From: Bacteroidota bacterium
GTDB lineage: Bacteria > Bacteroidota > Bacteroidia > Chitinophagales > Chitinophagaceae
Direction: 5' to 3'
Assembly (NCBI GenBank): GCA_030706685.1
Contig: JAUZOA010000002.1
Span: 62,001 to 126,000, forward strand
Length of the DNA: 64,000 nucleotides
Shown here one piece after another: positions 49,791-59,962 of this stretch (position 1 is the stretch's first letter; each line of letters begins with the position of its first letter). The notes beneath the pieces were generated by a model that was not told where the DNA came from, did no database searches, and saw nothing but the letters and a program-made list of their open reading frames with translations. Both the position numbers and the translations under genes were made by a program.

Positions 49791-50192
49791 CTATTCCATA
49801 GGCTGGAAGCGTATCTCTTTAACGACTTCTTTATTTCCTTTTGACTTCATAAACACATGCGCCCTGTAATTACCGGTTTTTGTCTGCAGGGTACCTATAC
49901 AATAATGACCGCCGGGAGAATCCCCTTTATGTTTTAAGTCAAATCCTTTCACATTGTTATTGTCAAAAAAATCTTTGACGATTACCTGGGCCTGGGCCTT
50001 GCTGTAGGTATCGCTTTTAACCGGGAGGGTTACTTCAACATTATCATCGAAATATTTCGACAACCCGTCAGCATCTCCTGAGCGCAATGCCCCAATTACT
50101 TCATCAATGGTACTCGGCTGGGCAAATGACATCATTACCATTGAAGCAGCCAGCAAAGAAGTAAGTATTGCTTTCATATTAAAGGTTTTCAT
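49791..50192 (-). CDS. DUF4783-like exported protein
   Basis: Signal peptide; IDEVIGALRSGDADGLSKYFDDNVEVTLPVKSDTYSKAQAQVIVKDFFDNNNVKGFDLKHKG. Confidence 0.82.
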   Translation of the reverse strand: MKTFNMKAILTSLLAASMVMMSFAQPSTIDEVIGALRSGDADGLSKYFDDNVEVTLPVKSDTYSKAQAQVIVKDFFDNNNVKGFDLKHKGDSPGGHYCIGTLQTKTGNYRAHVFMKSKGNKEVVKEIRFQPME

Positions 50193-50375
50193 AGGTTATT
50201 TAATCGAAAAATATGCCATATCATTTTCCCGCCTTCTTACACAACACTAAATTACTAAAAACCCTCATTTTCTCCCCTTATTAACGCAAATACATTATTT
50301 GATTGTAGTTTTACCGCGCATTGCCCCCTGAAAATGAGTGTATTTATACGAAACACCTAAACTATTGTTAATCAA

Positions 50376-51905
50376 ATGATGACAAAAAAAATTATCCTCG
50401 TTATTATGGACGGATGGGGATTAGGCAAAGTTGCATCGGCTGACGCAATCCAGCACGCCAACGTCCCTTTTACAAAGTCTTTGTATTCAAGCTATCCTAA
50501 TACCACACTGACGACCTGCGGTGAATTAGTCGGTTTGCCGGACGGGCAAATGGGCAACTCTGAAGTGGGCCACCTGAATTTAGGAGCCGGTCGTATCGTT
50601 TACCAGGAGCTCCAGCGTATCAATGTTGCAGTAAGAGACGGAGCCCTGGCAGCAAATGAAGAGTTCCGCAATTCGATTCGCTATGCAAAATCAAATAAGA
50701 AGCCACTTCATTTACTGGGTCTTGTCAGCAATGGCGGGGTTCATTCCCATATCAATCATTTAAAAGCTATCATTGATACCTGCCAGGCTGAAGGGTTAAC
50801 GGATGTTTTTATTCATGCTTTTACCGACGGCCGCGATTGCGATCCAAAAAGCGGTTTAGGATTTATCAAAGAATTGCAGGAACATCTCAATAAGACAACA
50901 GGTAAAATTGCCACTGTCTGCGGCCGCTATTATGCTATGGACAGGGATAAAAGATGGGAAAGAGTAAAACTGGCTTATGACGCAATAGTGAATGGCATCG
51001 GGCAAAAAGCGACAGATGCGCTCGCAGCAGTTGAAAATTCTTACGCAAAGAATATTACAGACGAATTTATCCTGCCTGCTGTAATTATTGATGAAGGACA
51101 ACAACCGTTAACAACGATAAAAGACGGCGACGCTGTTCTCTGTTTTAATTTCAGGACTGATCGCTGCCGGGAAATAACGCAGGTGCTTACACAAATAGAT
51201 TTACCGGAGTTTACTATGCATAAATTATCCCTGCATTATACGACAATGACCCAGTACGATCACAGCTACAAAAATGTAAATGTGATTTTTAAAAATGATG
51301 ATCTGAAAAATACCCTCGGAGAAATAATAGAACAACATGGATTAAAACAGATCCGGATAGCTGAAACAGAGAAATATCCTCATGTGACTTTTTTCTTCAG
51401 CGGCGGACGTGAAGTTCCCTTCCGGGGGGAAAAGAGGATAATGATCCCTTCTCCCAAAGTGGCTACTTATGACCTGAAGCCGGAAATGAGCGCTTACGAA
51501 GTAACAGATGCCCTGCTTCCCGAAATTGAAAACAAATCAGCCGACTTTATTTGCCTGAACTATGCCAATACCGACATGGTAGGTCATACAGGTGTGTGGG
51601 AAGCCGCTATCAAAGCTGCTGAAACAGTAGACAAATGTGTTGAACGGGTAGTGACAGCAGGGTTAAAAAACGGGTATGCTATTTTCCTGACTGCCGATCA
51701 CGGAAATTCAGATTATATGATTAATGAAGATGGTTCTCCGAATACGGCCCATACATTAAATCCCGTTCCTTTTTTTATCATTGATAAAGAGTGGCGGGGA
51801 AAGATCAAACCCGGGAAGCTGGGGGATATTGCCCCGACTATCCTGACCCTTATGGGTCTTCCCATTCCTAAAGAAATGACAGGTGAAATCCTGATTGATA
51901 AATAA
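50376..51905 (+). CDS. gpmI: 2,3-bisphosphoglycerate-independent phosphoglycerate mutase
   Basis: LVIMDGWGLGK, GQMGNSEVGHLNLGAGRIVYQEL, FTDGRDCDPKSG, NYANTDMVGHTG, TADHGNSD. Confidence 0.97.
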   Translation: MMTKKIILVIMDGWGLGKVASADAIQHANVPFTKSLYSSYPNTTLTTCGELVGLPDGQMGNSEVGHLNLGAGRIVYQELQRINVAVRDGALAANEEFRNSIRYAKSNKKPLHLLGLVSNGGVHSHINHLKAIIDTCQAEGLTDVFIHAFTDGRDCDPKSGLGFIKELQEHLNKTTGKIATVCGRYYAMDRDKRWERVKLAYDAIVNGIGQKATDALAAVENSYAKNITDEFILPAVIIDEGQQPLTTIKDGDAVLCFNFRTDRCREITQVLTQIDLPEFTMHKLSLHYTTMTQYDHSYKNVNVIFKNDDLKNTLGEIIEQHGLKQIRIAETEKYPHVTFFFSGGREVPFRGEKRIMIPSPKVATYDLKPEMSAYEVTDALLPEIENKSADFICLNYANTDMVGHTGVWEAAIKAAETVDKCVERVVTAGLKNGYAIFLTADHGNSDYMINEDGSPNTAHTLNPVPFFIIDKEWRGKIKPGKLGDIAPTILTLMGLPIPKEMTGEILIDK

Positions 51906-51933
51906 ATAGTAATTTAAATACTAAAATTCTACT

Positions 51934-52422
51934 ATGCTAAAGAAGATTTTCATTTTTCTGCTGCTCGTATTTATCGTTATCCAGTTCTTTCATCCAAAAC
52001 CAAATAAAGCCAGCGGCGAGCAACCGAATTTTATTGGCAAACTATATGCCATCCCGGAAGATATAAAGCCCATCCTGGAAAAAGCTTGTAATGATTGCCA
52101 TTCGAATAATACCCGCTATCCCTGGTATAGTAATATCCAGCCGGTTGACTGGTGGCTCACCAAGCATATTAATGATGGGAAAAGACATTTTAACTTTGAT
52201 GATTTTACCGGCCGCACACCGAGGTACCAATACAATAAACTGGATGAACTTGTCGAACAGGTAAAAGCAGGCGATATGCCAATTAGCTCCTATACATGGA
52301 TACATAAAGACGCCATACTGAGTGCCGGTGAAAAAACCAGCCTGATAAACTGGGCGGAGGCTATGAGGGATAGTATGAAAGCAAAATACCCCATCGACAG
52401 CCTGCTGAAAAGAAAAAAATAA
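51934..52422 (+). CDS. Haem-binding domain protein (single CXXCH)
   Basis: ILEKACNDCHSNNTRYPWYSNIQPVDWWLTKHINDGKRHFNFDDF: Bacteroidota haem-binding domain family. Confidence 0.9.
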   Translation: MLKKIFIFLLLVFIVIQFFHPKPNKASGEQPNFIGKLYAIPEDIKPILEKACNDCHSNNTRYPWYSNIQPVDWWLTKHINDGKRHFNFDDFTGRTPRYQYNKLDELVEQVKAGDMPISSYTWIHKDAILSAGEKTSLINWAEAMRDSMKAKYPIDSLLKRKK

Positions 52423-52484
52423 GCTGAATACCTGTAATTCCGGGCCGAAATTTTACATTTCTATGCAGCATTTGTATTGAAAAA

Positions 52485-53096
52485 ATGTCTAAATTACAGG
52501 CAACCAAAGGACTTATGACCGAGGAAGCCATTTTAAAAGGTTGTTTGAATAACGAAGCTCCTGCCCAGAGGGAACTTTATAATCGATATAGTTCCAAAAT
52601 GCTGGCCGTTTGCTATCGTTACGCACACAACCGTGAGGATGCAGAAGATATGCTGCAGGAAGGCTTTATCAAGGTCTTTTCACAGATGCATACATTCGAG
52701 AACCGGGGCGCTTTTGAAGGCTGGGTTCGGCGGATCGTTGTTCATACCTGCATCAACATCCTCAAGAAAAACAAGAAGTTCAATGAAAGCGTGGATATCA
52801 TTCATGCTACCGGCCTGCAAATAAGAGAGGATAGTGTACCGGCAATAATCCAGGCCAAGCAGGTAGTAGAATGTATAAGGTTGCTTCCGATCGGCTATCG
52901 GACTGTGTTGAACCTTTATGCCATTGAGGGATATAGTCACCGGGAAATTGCAGGGATGCTGGATATTGAGGAAAGTACCAGCCGGAGCCAGTATACAAGA
53001 GCTAAAGCAATGCTGGAAGATATATTGCTCCGGAAAAAGATCTTACAAAAACCAAAACAAGATGTAGACTGGCTTGCAGTTGTCGGCCAGAGATAG
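52485..53096 (+). CDS. ECF-type RNA polymerase sigma factor
   Basis: LYNRYSSKMLAVCYRYAHNREDAEDMLQEGFIKVF (sigma2) and LPIGYRTVLNLYAIEGYSHREIAGMLDIEESTSRSQYTRAKAML (sigma4). Confidence 0.96.
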   Translation: MSKLQATKGLMTEEAILKGCLNNEAPAQRELYNRYSSKMLAVCYRYAHNREDAEDMLQEGFIKVFSQMHTFENRGAFEGWVRRIVVHTCINILKKNKKFNESVDIIHATGLQIREDSVPAIIQAKQVVECIRLLPIGYRTVLNLYAIEGYSHREIAGMLDIEESTSRSQYTRAKAMLEDILLRKKILQKPKQDVDWLAVVGQR

Positions 53097-53130
53097 CATT
53101 CGTATTCGTATCCTAAATCTGTAACTGGTT

Positions 53131-54540
53131 ATGGAGAGTAATTTTAATAACAGGGAATTTGAACAGTATGTAAAAAGGAATGCGGACCAATACCGGATGA
53201 TCCCTTCTGAAAAGGTATGGAAAGGCATTAACAACGTTTTGCATACACGCCGAAAATGGTATGGTATCGGCCTTACTTTATTATTGCTGCTAACCGCAGT
53301 ATCTGTTACATGGGTAATGGTAAGTTACCCGGTATCTAAGATGCAGGCGCCTGTTGCTGCATTAAAATCCCCGGCAAATGAAATAACACAACCGGCCAAT
53401 ACTGGCCAGTCGGCCACAGGTTCTCCGTTGGAAAAAAGTATCAGCAATTTGCTGTCTTTTAATAGCAAACAGGAAAATAAAACTCCTTTTGATGAATCGA
53501 TGACCCTACCCGTGGATAATAATAATTTGTTACCCGCAACAGAGAGCAAACCCGGTGAGTTTATTGCAACAACATCCCCAGGTCTTTCATCAAAAGCTAA
53601 TACAGGCAAAATTGAGCCTGTTTCTGCCGGCATAAATACCAATACCGATAAAATTACATCGCAGGATATAGCATTACTACCAGGTATAAGGGTTCCCGAA
53701 GTAAACAACCTGCCGTTAGTAACGGAAAAAGCATACGGAAAAGATCAGGGAATTGATTACCCCCTGACTGTTGAAAGTGTGGTAAATTCCTACCAGGCAA
53801 AAAAAACAAGTAAAAGATTAATCTGGCAGGTTTATTTTATGCCCACAGTAAGCTATCGCAAGCTGAGTGAAAATAAATCATTCCAGGAGTCTTCATCTTC
53901 CGGTACTTCCAATTACCCTTTTGCCACTGCATCCGGCATAAACCAGGCCGTTACACACAGGTCTGATATGGGTCTTGAACTTGGGCTGTCTGCCAAATAC
54001 CCGATTTCGAAGAGTCTTAAACTGACAGGCGGTCTGCAATTCAATATCAACCGGTATGATATTAAAGCGGCTTACCTGTATAGCGGTGAGCAGGCTACTA
54101 TCAGTTTAAATGGCGGAAATGGTAATGACTTAGTGACTACCTGGACCAATTACCGCAATTACAATGGCTCCAAGTCAGACTGGTTAAAGAATTTCTATTT
54201 CTCTGTTTCTGCACCTGTAGGAGCCGAGTTGAAAGTATTGGGTAATAATAAAACCTATTTTGGCATAGCTGGTACTGTGCAGCCAACGTATATGATCGGG
54301 GATAAGACCTACCTGATCTCTTCTGATTATAAGAATTATGCGGAAGTCCCTGGTTTGATACGCCATGTTAACGTGAACACCAGCTTCGAAACTTTTATTT
54401 CTTATAAGAGTCACTCAACCCGTTGGCAGATAGGGCCGCAAATTCGTTACCAGGTTCTTTCCAGCTTCAAGGACAAATACCCGGTTAGGGAAAACCTGTT
54501 TGATTACGGTATAAAAATTGGCATCACGCTTAACCCCTGA
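53131..54540 (+). CDS. Single-TM protein with C-terminal outer-membrane-barrel-like region, adjacent to ECF sigma
   Basis: N-terminal about 45 aa cytosolic (EFEQYVKRNADQYRMIPSEKVWKGINNVLH), TM (WYGIGLTLLLLLTAVSVTWVMV), low-complexity linker, C-terminal beta-rich half ending ...NLFDYGIKIGITLNP. Confidence 0.8.
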   Translation: MESNFNNREFEQYVKRNADQYRMIPSEKVWKGINNVLHTRRKWYGIGLTLLLLLTAVSVTWVMVSYPVSKMQAPVAALKSPANEITQPANTGQSATGSPLEKSISNLLSFNSKQENKTPFDESMTLPVDNNNLLPATESKPGEFIATTSPGLSSKANTGKIEPVSAGINTNTDKITSQDIALLPGIRVPEVNNLPLVTEKAYGKDQGIDYPLTVESVVNSYQAKKTSKRLIWQVYFMPTVSYRKLSENKSFQESSSSGTSNYPFATASGINQAVTHRSDMGLELGLSAKYPISKSLKLTGGLQFNINRYDIKAAYLYSGEQATISLNGGNGNDLVTTWTNYRNYNGSKSDWLKNFYFSVSAPVGAELKVLGNNKTYFGIAGTVQPTYMIGDKTYLISSDYKNYAEVPGLIRHVNVNTSFETFISYKSHSTRWQIGPQIRYQVLSSFKDKYPVRENLFDYGIKIGITLNP

Positions 54541-54563
54541 TTCATTCAATATTGTTTATAATA

Positions 54564-54597
54564 AATATCCGGTCCCGCCTAGGCAGGGCCGGATATT
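54564..54597 (+). terminator. Strong hairpin terminator
   Basis: AATATCCGGTCCCGCCTAGGCAGGGCCGGATATT, about 12-bp stem, just after the 54540 stop. Confidence 0.75.
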
Positions 54598-54629
54598 TAT
54601 TTCAATGCTGTTTGTATTAATTTTAGTGC

Positions 54630-55217
54630 ATGAAAAATATATATCGCCCGGTATTCGTATTGCTGATTTTATCTTTATTCATTACCTGTAAACAAAAGAA
54701 AAATGAAAAAGCTGAAAAGGGAAGCTTTATCCCGGTTACCTCTATCATCAAAGCACAGTTGAATCACATTGATACCTCGTTTTACTCAATTAGTAAAGTA
54801 ACCTATATCGACAGCAGTCACAGCGATACAACCTATATCAAAAGAGAAGATATCCGGAATTTAGCCGCAGATTTTTTAGCGATTCCTGATTTATCTAAAA
54901 CGGAGTACACTGAAGAAAATATTCCCGGTCCCCTGGACTATCAAACTACGATTACTTATAAACCTATTGCCCCGGATAAAGGAGATGTTCAGCGGGTAGA
55001 CCTGGTCATAGGCCCTGATAATGCAGCAGCCGGAAACGGGCAAATACAGTCTATCTTTATACAACAATCTTTTACAAACAAGGACAGCAGCGTGGTAAAA
55101 AAAATGTTGTGGCAGGTAAACAGGAGTTTCCAGGTAACCATCACCAGGCAACTACCCGGCGGGAAAGAGACCTATTCAACCTATAAAGTAATATGGAACG
55201 GGGATGAACCTGAATGA
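54630..55217 (+). CDS. Hypothetical lipoprotein-like protein
   Basis: 195 aa, lipobox-like LFITCKQKKNEK; overlaps uvrC start by 4 nt. Confidence 0.8.
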   Translation: MKNIYRPVFVLLILSLFITCKQKKNEKAEKGSFIPVTSIIKAQLNHIDTSFYSISKVTYIDSSHSDTTYIKREDIRNLAADFLAIPDLSKTEYTEENIPGPLDYQTTITYKPIAPDKGDVQRVDLVIGPDNAAAGNGQIQSIFIQQSFTNKDSSVVKKMLWQVNRSFQVTITRQLPGGKETYSTYKVIWNGDEPE

Positions 55218-57025
55218 CAAGTGCCGAATTTCAACATATAGCTTCTTCACTTCCCCAGCAACCCGGGATCTACAAATACTATAATTCGCGGGATGAATTG
55301 ATATACGTGGGAAAAGCAAAGAATATCCGCAAACGGGTCAGTTCCTATTTTACGAAAACATTTACGACGTATAAAACACATGAACTTGTTCAGCGGATTA
55401 CCCGCATTGAATTCACGATCGTCAATTCAGAACAGGATGCTTTTTTGCTGGAAAATTCGCTGATCAAAGAGTATCAGCCTGTATTTAATATTAACCTGAA
55501 GGATGACAAAAGCTATCCGTATATTGTTATTAAGAATGAGCCTTTTCCCCGTGTTTTTCTTACCCGCAGAAAAATCGATGACGGATCAGAATACCTGGGT
55601 CCCTATACTTCAGTAAAAAAGGTAAGAGAACTGCTTGATTTCATCAGGCAAACCATTCAGTTGCGCACCTGCTCCCTGAACCTCATCCAAAAAAATATTG
55701 AAAACAAAAAATTCAAGGTCTGCCTGGAATACCATTTGGGGAACTGTAAGGGACCTTGTGAAGGATTGCAAACGGCCGGGGATTATAATGAAAATCTTGC
55801 CTTGCTTAAAAACCTTTTAAGGGGCAATCTTTCACCGGTCATTCGTCATTATAAGGAGGAAATGAAACATTTTGCCGTTGATCTTGCCTTTGAAAAAGCA
55901 GCCCTCATCAAAAAAAAGATCGACTACCTGGAGAATTACCAGGCCAGGTCAGTAGTAGCAAATGTAAGAACCGGTAATCTTGATGTTTTTTCCATCCGCC
56001 AGTTGACAGACAAAGACGTCGCTTTCGTTAATTACCTGATGGTAAGAAACGGCACTATTGTACAGACGCAAACCACGAAAGTGGAAACCCACCTTGACGA
56101 AACACAGGAAGAGATTCTCATTTTTTCGATAGGACAGCTAAGGTCAACTTTTAACAGTGATGCTGCTGAGATCATTGTTCCTTTCATCATAGAATACCCG
56201 GAAAAGGACATAGTGATAACAGTTCCTAAAGGGGGAGATAAAAGAAAGCTGCTCGAGCTTTCTGAAAAAAACGTTAATTACTTTATTGAAGAAATAAAGA
56301 ATAAAGAGCGGCTGAAACTGAATGTAAATACAGAACATACCAGGCTGCTCAGGCAATTACAGGATGATCTCCAGTTGCCCGGACTGCCGGTTCAGATAGA
56401 ATGCTTTGATAACTCCAATTTCCAGGGAAGTTACCCGGTATCTGCTATGGTAAGCTTTAAAAACGGGGAACCGAGTAAAAAGGATTACCGGCATTTTAAT
56501 ATAAAAACAGTACAGGGCATCAATGATTTTGCTACGATGAAAGAAGCCGTTTCCAGGCGCTATAAAAGGCTGCTGGAAGAAAACCAGGATTTCCCCCAGC
56601 TAATCATTATTGATGGCGGAAAGGGCCAGTTAAGCGCTGCCGTTACAGCTATGCAGGAGTTGGGAATCACCGGGCGGGCAACACTTATCGGGTTGGCGAA
56701 AAATGAAGAAGAAATATTCTTTGCCGGTGATAAGGAATCCCTAAAGCTGCCTTATAACAGCAACAGCCTTAAATTAATCCGCCGGATCAGGGACGAAGTA
56801 CACCGGTTCGGAATTACCTTCCACAGGAAAAAGAGAAGCAAGGGGACATTTAAGAATGAGCTGGAGGATATTCCGGGGATCGGTGAGTCAACGGCCAACC
56901 TTTTGCTGAAAGAATTTAAATCCGTAAAAAATATTAAGCACCAGCCCAAAGATGACCTGGCAAAACTGATCGGAAAGGCCAAAGCGGAAATGGTGATAAA
57001 TTACTTTAATCCACAGGGTAAATAA
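55214..57025 (+). CDS. uvrC: UvrABC system protein C
   Basis: GIYKYYNSRDELIYVGKAKNIRKRVSSYF (GIY-YIG), VFNINLKDDKSYPYI, IECFDNSNFQGSYPVSAMV, C-terminal HhH. Confidence 0.97.
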   Translation: MTSAEFQHIASSLPQQPGIYKYYNSRDELIYVGKAKNIRKRVSSYFTKTFTTYKTHELVQRITRIEFTIVNSEQDAFLLENSLIKEYQPVFNINLKDDKSYPYIVIKNEPFPRVFLTRRKIDDGSEYLGPYTSVKKVRELLDFIRQTIQLRTCSLNLIQKNIENKKFKVCLEYHLGNCKGPCEGLQTAGDYNENLALLKNLLRGNLSPVIRHYKEEMKHFAVDLAFEKAALIKKKIDYLENYQARSVVANVRTGNLDVFSIRQLTDKDVAFVNYLMVRNGTIVQTQTTKVETHLDETQEEILIFSIGQLRSTFNSDAAEIIVPFIIEYPEKDIVITVPKGGDKRKLLELSEKNVNYFIEEIKNKERLKLNVNTEHTRLLRQLQDDLQLPGLPVQIECFDNSNFQGSYPVSAMVSFKNGEPSKKDYRHFNIKTVQGINDFATMKEAVSRRYKRLLEENQDFPQLIIIDGGKGQLSAAVTAMQELGITGRATLIGLAKNEEEIFFAGDKESLKLPYNSNSLKLIRRIRDEVHRFGITFHRKKRSKGTFKNELEDIPGIGESTANLLLKEFKSVKNIKHQPKDDLAKLIGKAKAEMVINYFNPQGK

Positions 57026-57082
57026 CGGCTCTGCAAGAAGGTTAATTGAGCTTGTGCGATGGGGAAAATACGGCAAAAAAAT

Positions 57083-57113
57083 GGGGCCCGGATAGAAATC
57101 CAGCCCCGTTTTT
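57083..57113 (+). terminator. Terminator downstream of uvrC
   Basis: GGGGC...GCCCC followed by GTTTTT. Confidence 0.6.
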
Positions 57114-57232
57114 AAAATCCAATATCCTATGAAAAACCGAGACGAAAATACAACAATTATCCAATTTTCCTATAGGAGTTTTACGATTTTTGGGGCTTTT
57201 TTCAAATTATTTAATGCTAAAGTTTTACAAAT

Positions 57233-57262
57233 AAAAAAGCCCTTTAAAAAGGGCTTTTTTTA
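57233..57262. terminator. Bidirectional terminator between convergent uvrC and gldN
   Basis: AAAAAAGCCCTTTAAAAAGGGCTTTTTTT: symmetrical hairpin with A-tract and T-tract. Confidence 0.85.
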
Positions 57263-57286
57263 GTAAGATATCCTGAGGTTTGATTA

Positions 57287-58312
57287 TTAATAAGACCAAA
57301 GATCCTGTTCGTAATTAAATATCTTTTCTTTGATATTATCACCTTCTAAAAGAGCAAGGATAGGATCCTTGATATAATTTCTTATGAATTTATTCTGGGG
57401 ATTGTCCATTGTTGATTTCACAATGTAACTGCTGAACATTCTGCTTTCCAGGAGTTCCTCCCAGGTCATACGGCTTTGGCCCATATTCTTCGGATTATAG
57501 ACCTCGTACCGTGCAAATATGGGTCTCATATCGGGATAATAAACCCAGAACAGGGGAGTTGATCCGCGTTCGGTTTTTCCGTCTACCCCGTAAATGATCT
57601 TTAAAGGAGCGATCCCAATGATACGCACAAACATCCTGCTTGATTCGCGGTCAAAAACCCAGTCTTCTTTTATCCTGAATTTAAGAACATCATCAGGGTT
57701 CAGGGTATTGCAGGTAACGGTATAGTGATCAATTTTTGTAGGATCCTTAAGATCATAAACGGGCAATGTATCACATTTGTTTCCCCCGTTTAAGGCTTTT
57801 TGAAAACTGGCTGAATCAAGAGGTGTGGTAAACCTGTCGTCATCAGGATTAAATGCCGTTACTTTTCCTTCTTTTATTGCCTTTACAATGATGCTGACGA
57901 AACGCTGGTCGCCGTTATCATCTTCAGCCTTGAACCGGAAGACCTGGTTTATTTTTTCCCTGGTATCAATTTCGCGCCATACTCTCTCACTGAATAAGGC
58001 GTCATCAGCCCTTAAATTCTCATAAGGAAGAGGCGTACGATTATTGATGGGCTTTTCAAAAGGTCCATCCTGCCGCAAAGATGGCTTCGTAGAATCGTTA
58101 AATCCTCCAACAGCGGGCGCGACTTCGATCCGGGCATTACCGTAAGGATTATAATTCGTAGGAGCCTGGCTATTCACAACCTGTTGCTTTTGCGCAGTGT
58201 CGGGCTTCTGCGTATTAGCCCGCCGGGTACGTCCCCTCTGGGCATCTGCGCTTGCCACTGTTCCAAGAAAAACAGCGAGCAAAACAACCAGTTTCAGATA
58301 TGTCTTTTTCAT
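57287..58312 (-). CDS. gldN: Gliding motility / T9SS protein GldN
   Basis: DDALFSERVWREIDTREKINQVF...WVYYPDMRPIFARYEVYNPKNMGQSRMTWEELLESRMFSSYIVKS; downstream of gldM. Confidence 0.94.
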   Translation of the reverse strand: MKKTYLKLVVLLAVFLGTVASADAQRGRTRRANTQKPDTAQKQQVVNSQAPTNYNPYGNARIEVAPAVGGFNDSTKPSLRQDGPFEKPINNRTPLPYENLRADDALFSERVWREIDTREKINQVFRFKAEDDNGDQRFVSIIVKAIKEGKVTAFNPDDDRFTTPLDSASFQKALNGGNKCDTLPVYDLKDPTKIDHYTVTCNTLNPDDVLKFRIKEDWVFDRESSRMFVRIIGIAPLKIIYGVDGKTERGSTPLFWVYYPDMRPIFARYEVYNPKNMGQSRMTWEELLESRMFSSYIVKSTMDNPQNKFIRNYIKDPILALLEGDNIKEKIFNYEQDLWSY

Positions 58313-58334
58313 TATCAAAAATTAAAGTCGATTA

Positions 58335-59864
58335 TTATCTCAAATTAAAAATCAATGGCGTCAATTTCCTGGTTCTGCCATCAGGCCCTACGGCACGGAT
58401 ATCTTCGATAGTGATAAAGGATCCGGCTTTACATTTGCTTATGATGCTCCTGGCTTCATTCCAGGCAGCACCTGTATTGGCTTTTTCTTCCAGGTTCTCA
58501 AATCCTTCACCATCTCCTGTCATACGGAAACTGACAACATTAAACTGGGTCTCGTAAAAGAAGTTTTTCACGATTGCATTCACCCCTGCTTGTGATTTGA
58601 ACAACTGTGCGGAGATATCGCCGCTTTCGTTGCCACCTACACGCGGAGTAGGGTCAGGGATGGAGCGCACACGGAACTTCATGGGAGTTACCTTACCGTC
58701 AGGAGTGGTCACGCTGATAATACAATTGTCTGTCTCCTGGTTAACACGTGCAATATAATGACCCGGTTCTCCGGCACTATTAAGTGAGCCTGCAACACCT
58801 GTCATATTTACTTTTAACTGGCTTGCACTACCACTACCGGAAACTGTAACAGGGTTGTCAACACCGATGAACAAAACGTTCATTTTATCTAATTGTACTG
58901 CAGCATTGGATTGACCAACTGTATATTCAATATCTTTTTCAATAGACTGCTTCTTACCATCCTGGTCAGTAAACACGATATGAACAGGAATTTTATGGCT
59001 GCCTAATCCTTCTCCTGAAATTTCTTTCTTAGCCGTTCCGTCAGTACCCACGGCAACAGGAGAACCATTTATTGTAATCTCCGGCTTTACGGCTGTACTA
59101 AATCCACCTACTCCGGCTGTAACATTGATCTTTTGACCGGGCAGGATATAATTAGCATCTGCTACCGCTATAGCTGCAAAAGCATCATTTCTAATAACAA
59201 CTTCTCCTACTTTTTTGTGACAGAATTCAACCAGTTTATTCTCAGATGTCTTTACATCATTTTGAAATTTACTGAGAATGGTCAGAGCTGCTACCGAAGG
59301 AACCATGTGGAAATAAGCATACTCCCATGATTTCTTGCCGCCCTCTTTACCACCCGGTCCTTCCAGGTTAATGGGCAGGCTTTGAGCAAATTCCTTATTT
59401 ATTTCCGGGTCTACATTTAAGACCTTGGTTTTAAAATCAGATAATTTCGTATACAAGTTCTTACCTGCTCCTTTGTCGATCATGATCCGGGTAGGCACAT
59501 CCAGGTTATCTTCCTTATAACTTTTGGCCGGGTCTTTAGGATCACCACCTGATTTTGTAAGGATTTCATCTTTTAATGACTGTATAAAACTATTTACTTC
59601 TTTGGCGAGACTTTGAACATTTTGTGCCTTAGGATACCACTCCTGCGCTTTCGCGGCAGTCGAAGGATCTTTTAACTTTTGTTCCAGCGAAGTCATAATA
59701 TGATCGGTGGAGGCAGATACAGTAGTATTCGTAGTCTCTAAGCTATGATTAACCGTTTTAAAGGCATTCAGAATCTCAGCAGATACATTCAGTGCCAGCA
59801 GCGCTGTAAGCACCAAATACATCATATTGATCATTTTCTGCCGCGGCTCGCGAGGTAATGACAT
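58335..59864 (-). CDS. gldM: Gliding motility / T9SS protein GldM
   Basis: MSLPREPRQKMINMMYLVLTALLALNVSAEILNAFKTVNHSLETTN: canonical GldM N-terminus. Confidence 0.97.
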   Translation of the reverse strand: MSLPREPRQKMINMMYLVLTALLALNVSAEILNAFKTVNHSLETTNTTVSASTDHIMTSLEQKLKDPSTAAKAQEWYPKAQNVQSLAKEVNSFIQSLKDEILTKSGGDPKDPAKSYKEDNLDVPTRIMIDKGAGKNLYTKLSDFKTKVLNVDPEINKEFAQSLPINLEGPGGKEGGKKSWEYAYFHMVPSVAALTILSKFQNDVKTSENKLVEFCHKKVGEVVIRNDAFAAIAVADANYILPGQKINVTAGVGGFSTAVKPEITINGSPVAVGTDGTAKKEISGEGLGSHKIPVHIVFTDQDGKKQSIEKDIEYTVGQSNAAVQLDKMNVLFIGVDNPVTVSGSGSASQLKVNMTGVAGSLNSAGEPGHYIARVNQETDNCIISVTTPDGKVTPMKFRVRSIPDPTPRVGGNESGDISAQLFKSQAGVNAIVKNFFYETQFNVVSFRMTGDGEGFENLEEKANTGAAWNEARSIISKCKAGSFITIEDIRAVGPDGRTRKLTPLIFNLR

Positions 59865-59962
59865 GGCGATTAATGGTTTTAAATATTAGAACTGGTGACG
59901 TTCAAAAATCACGGGATACGGGATACGGATATTAAAAACAAACCCTTATTCCGATGTTAGTA

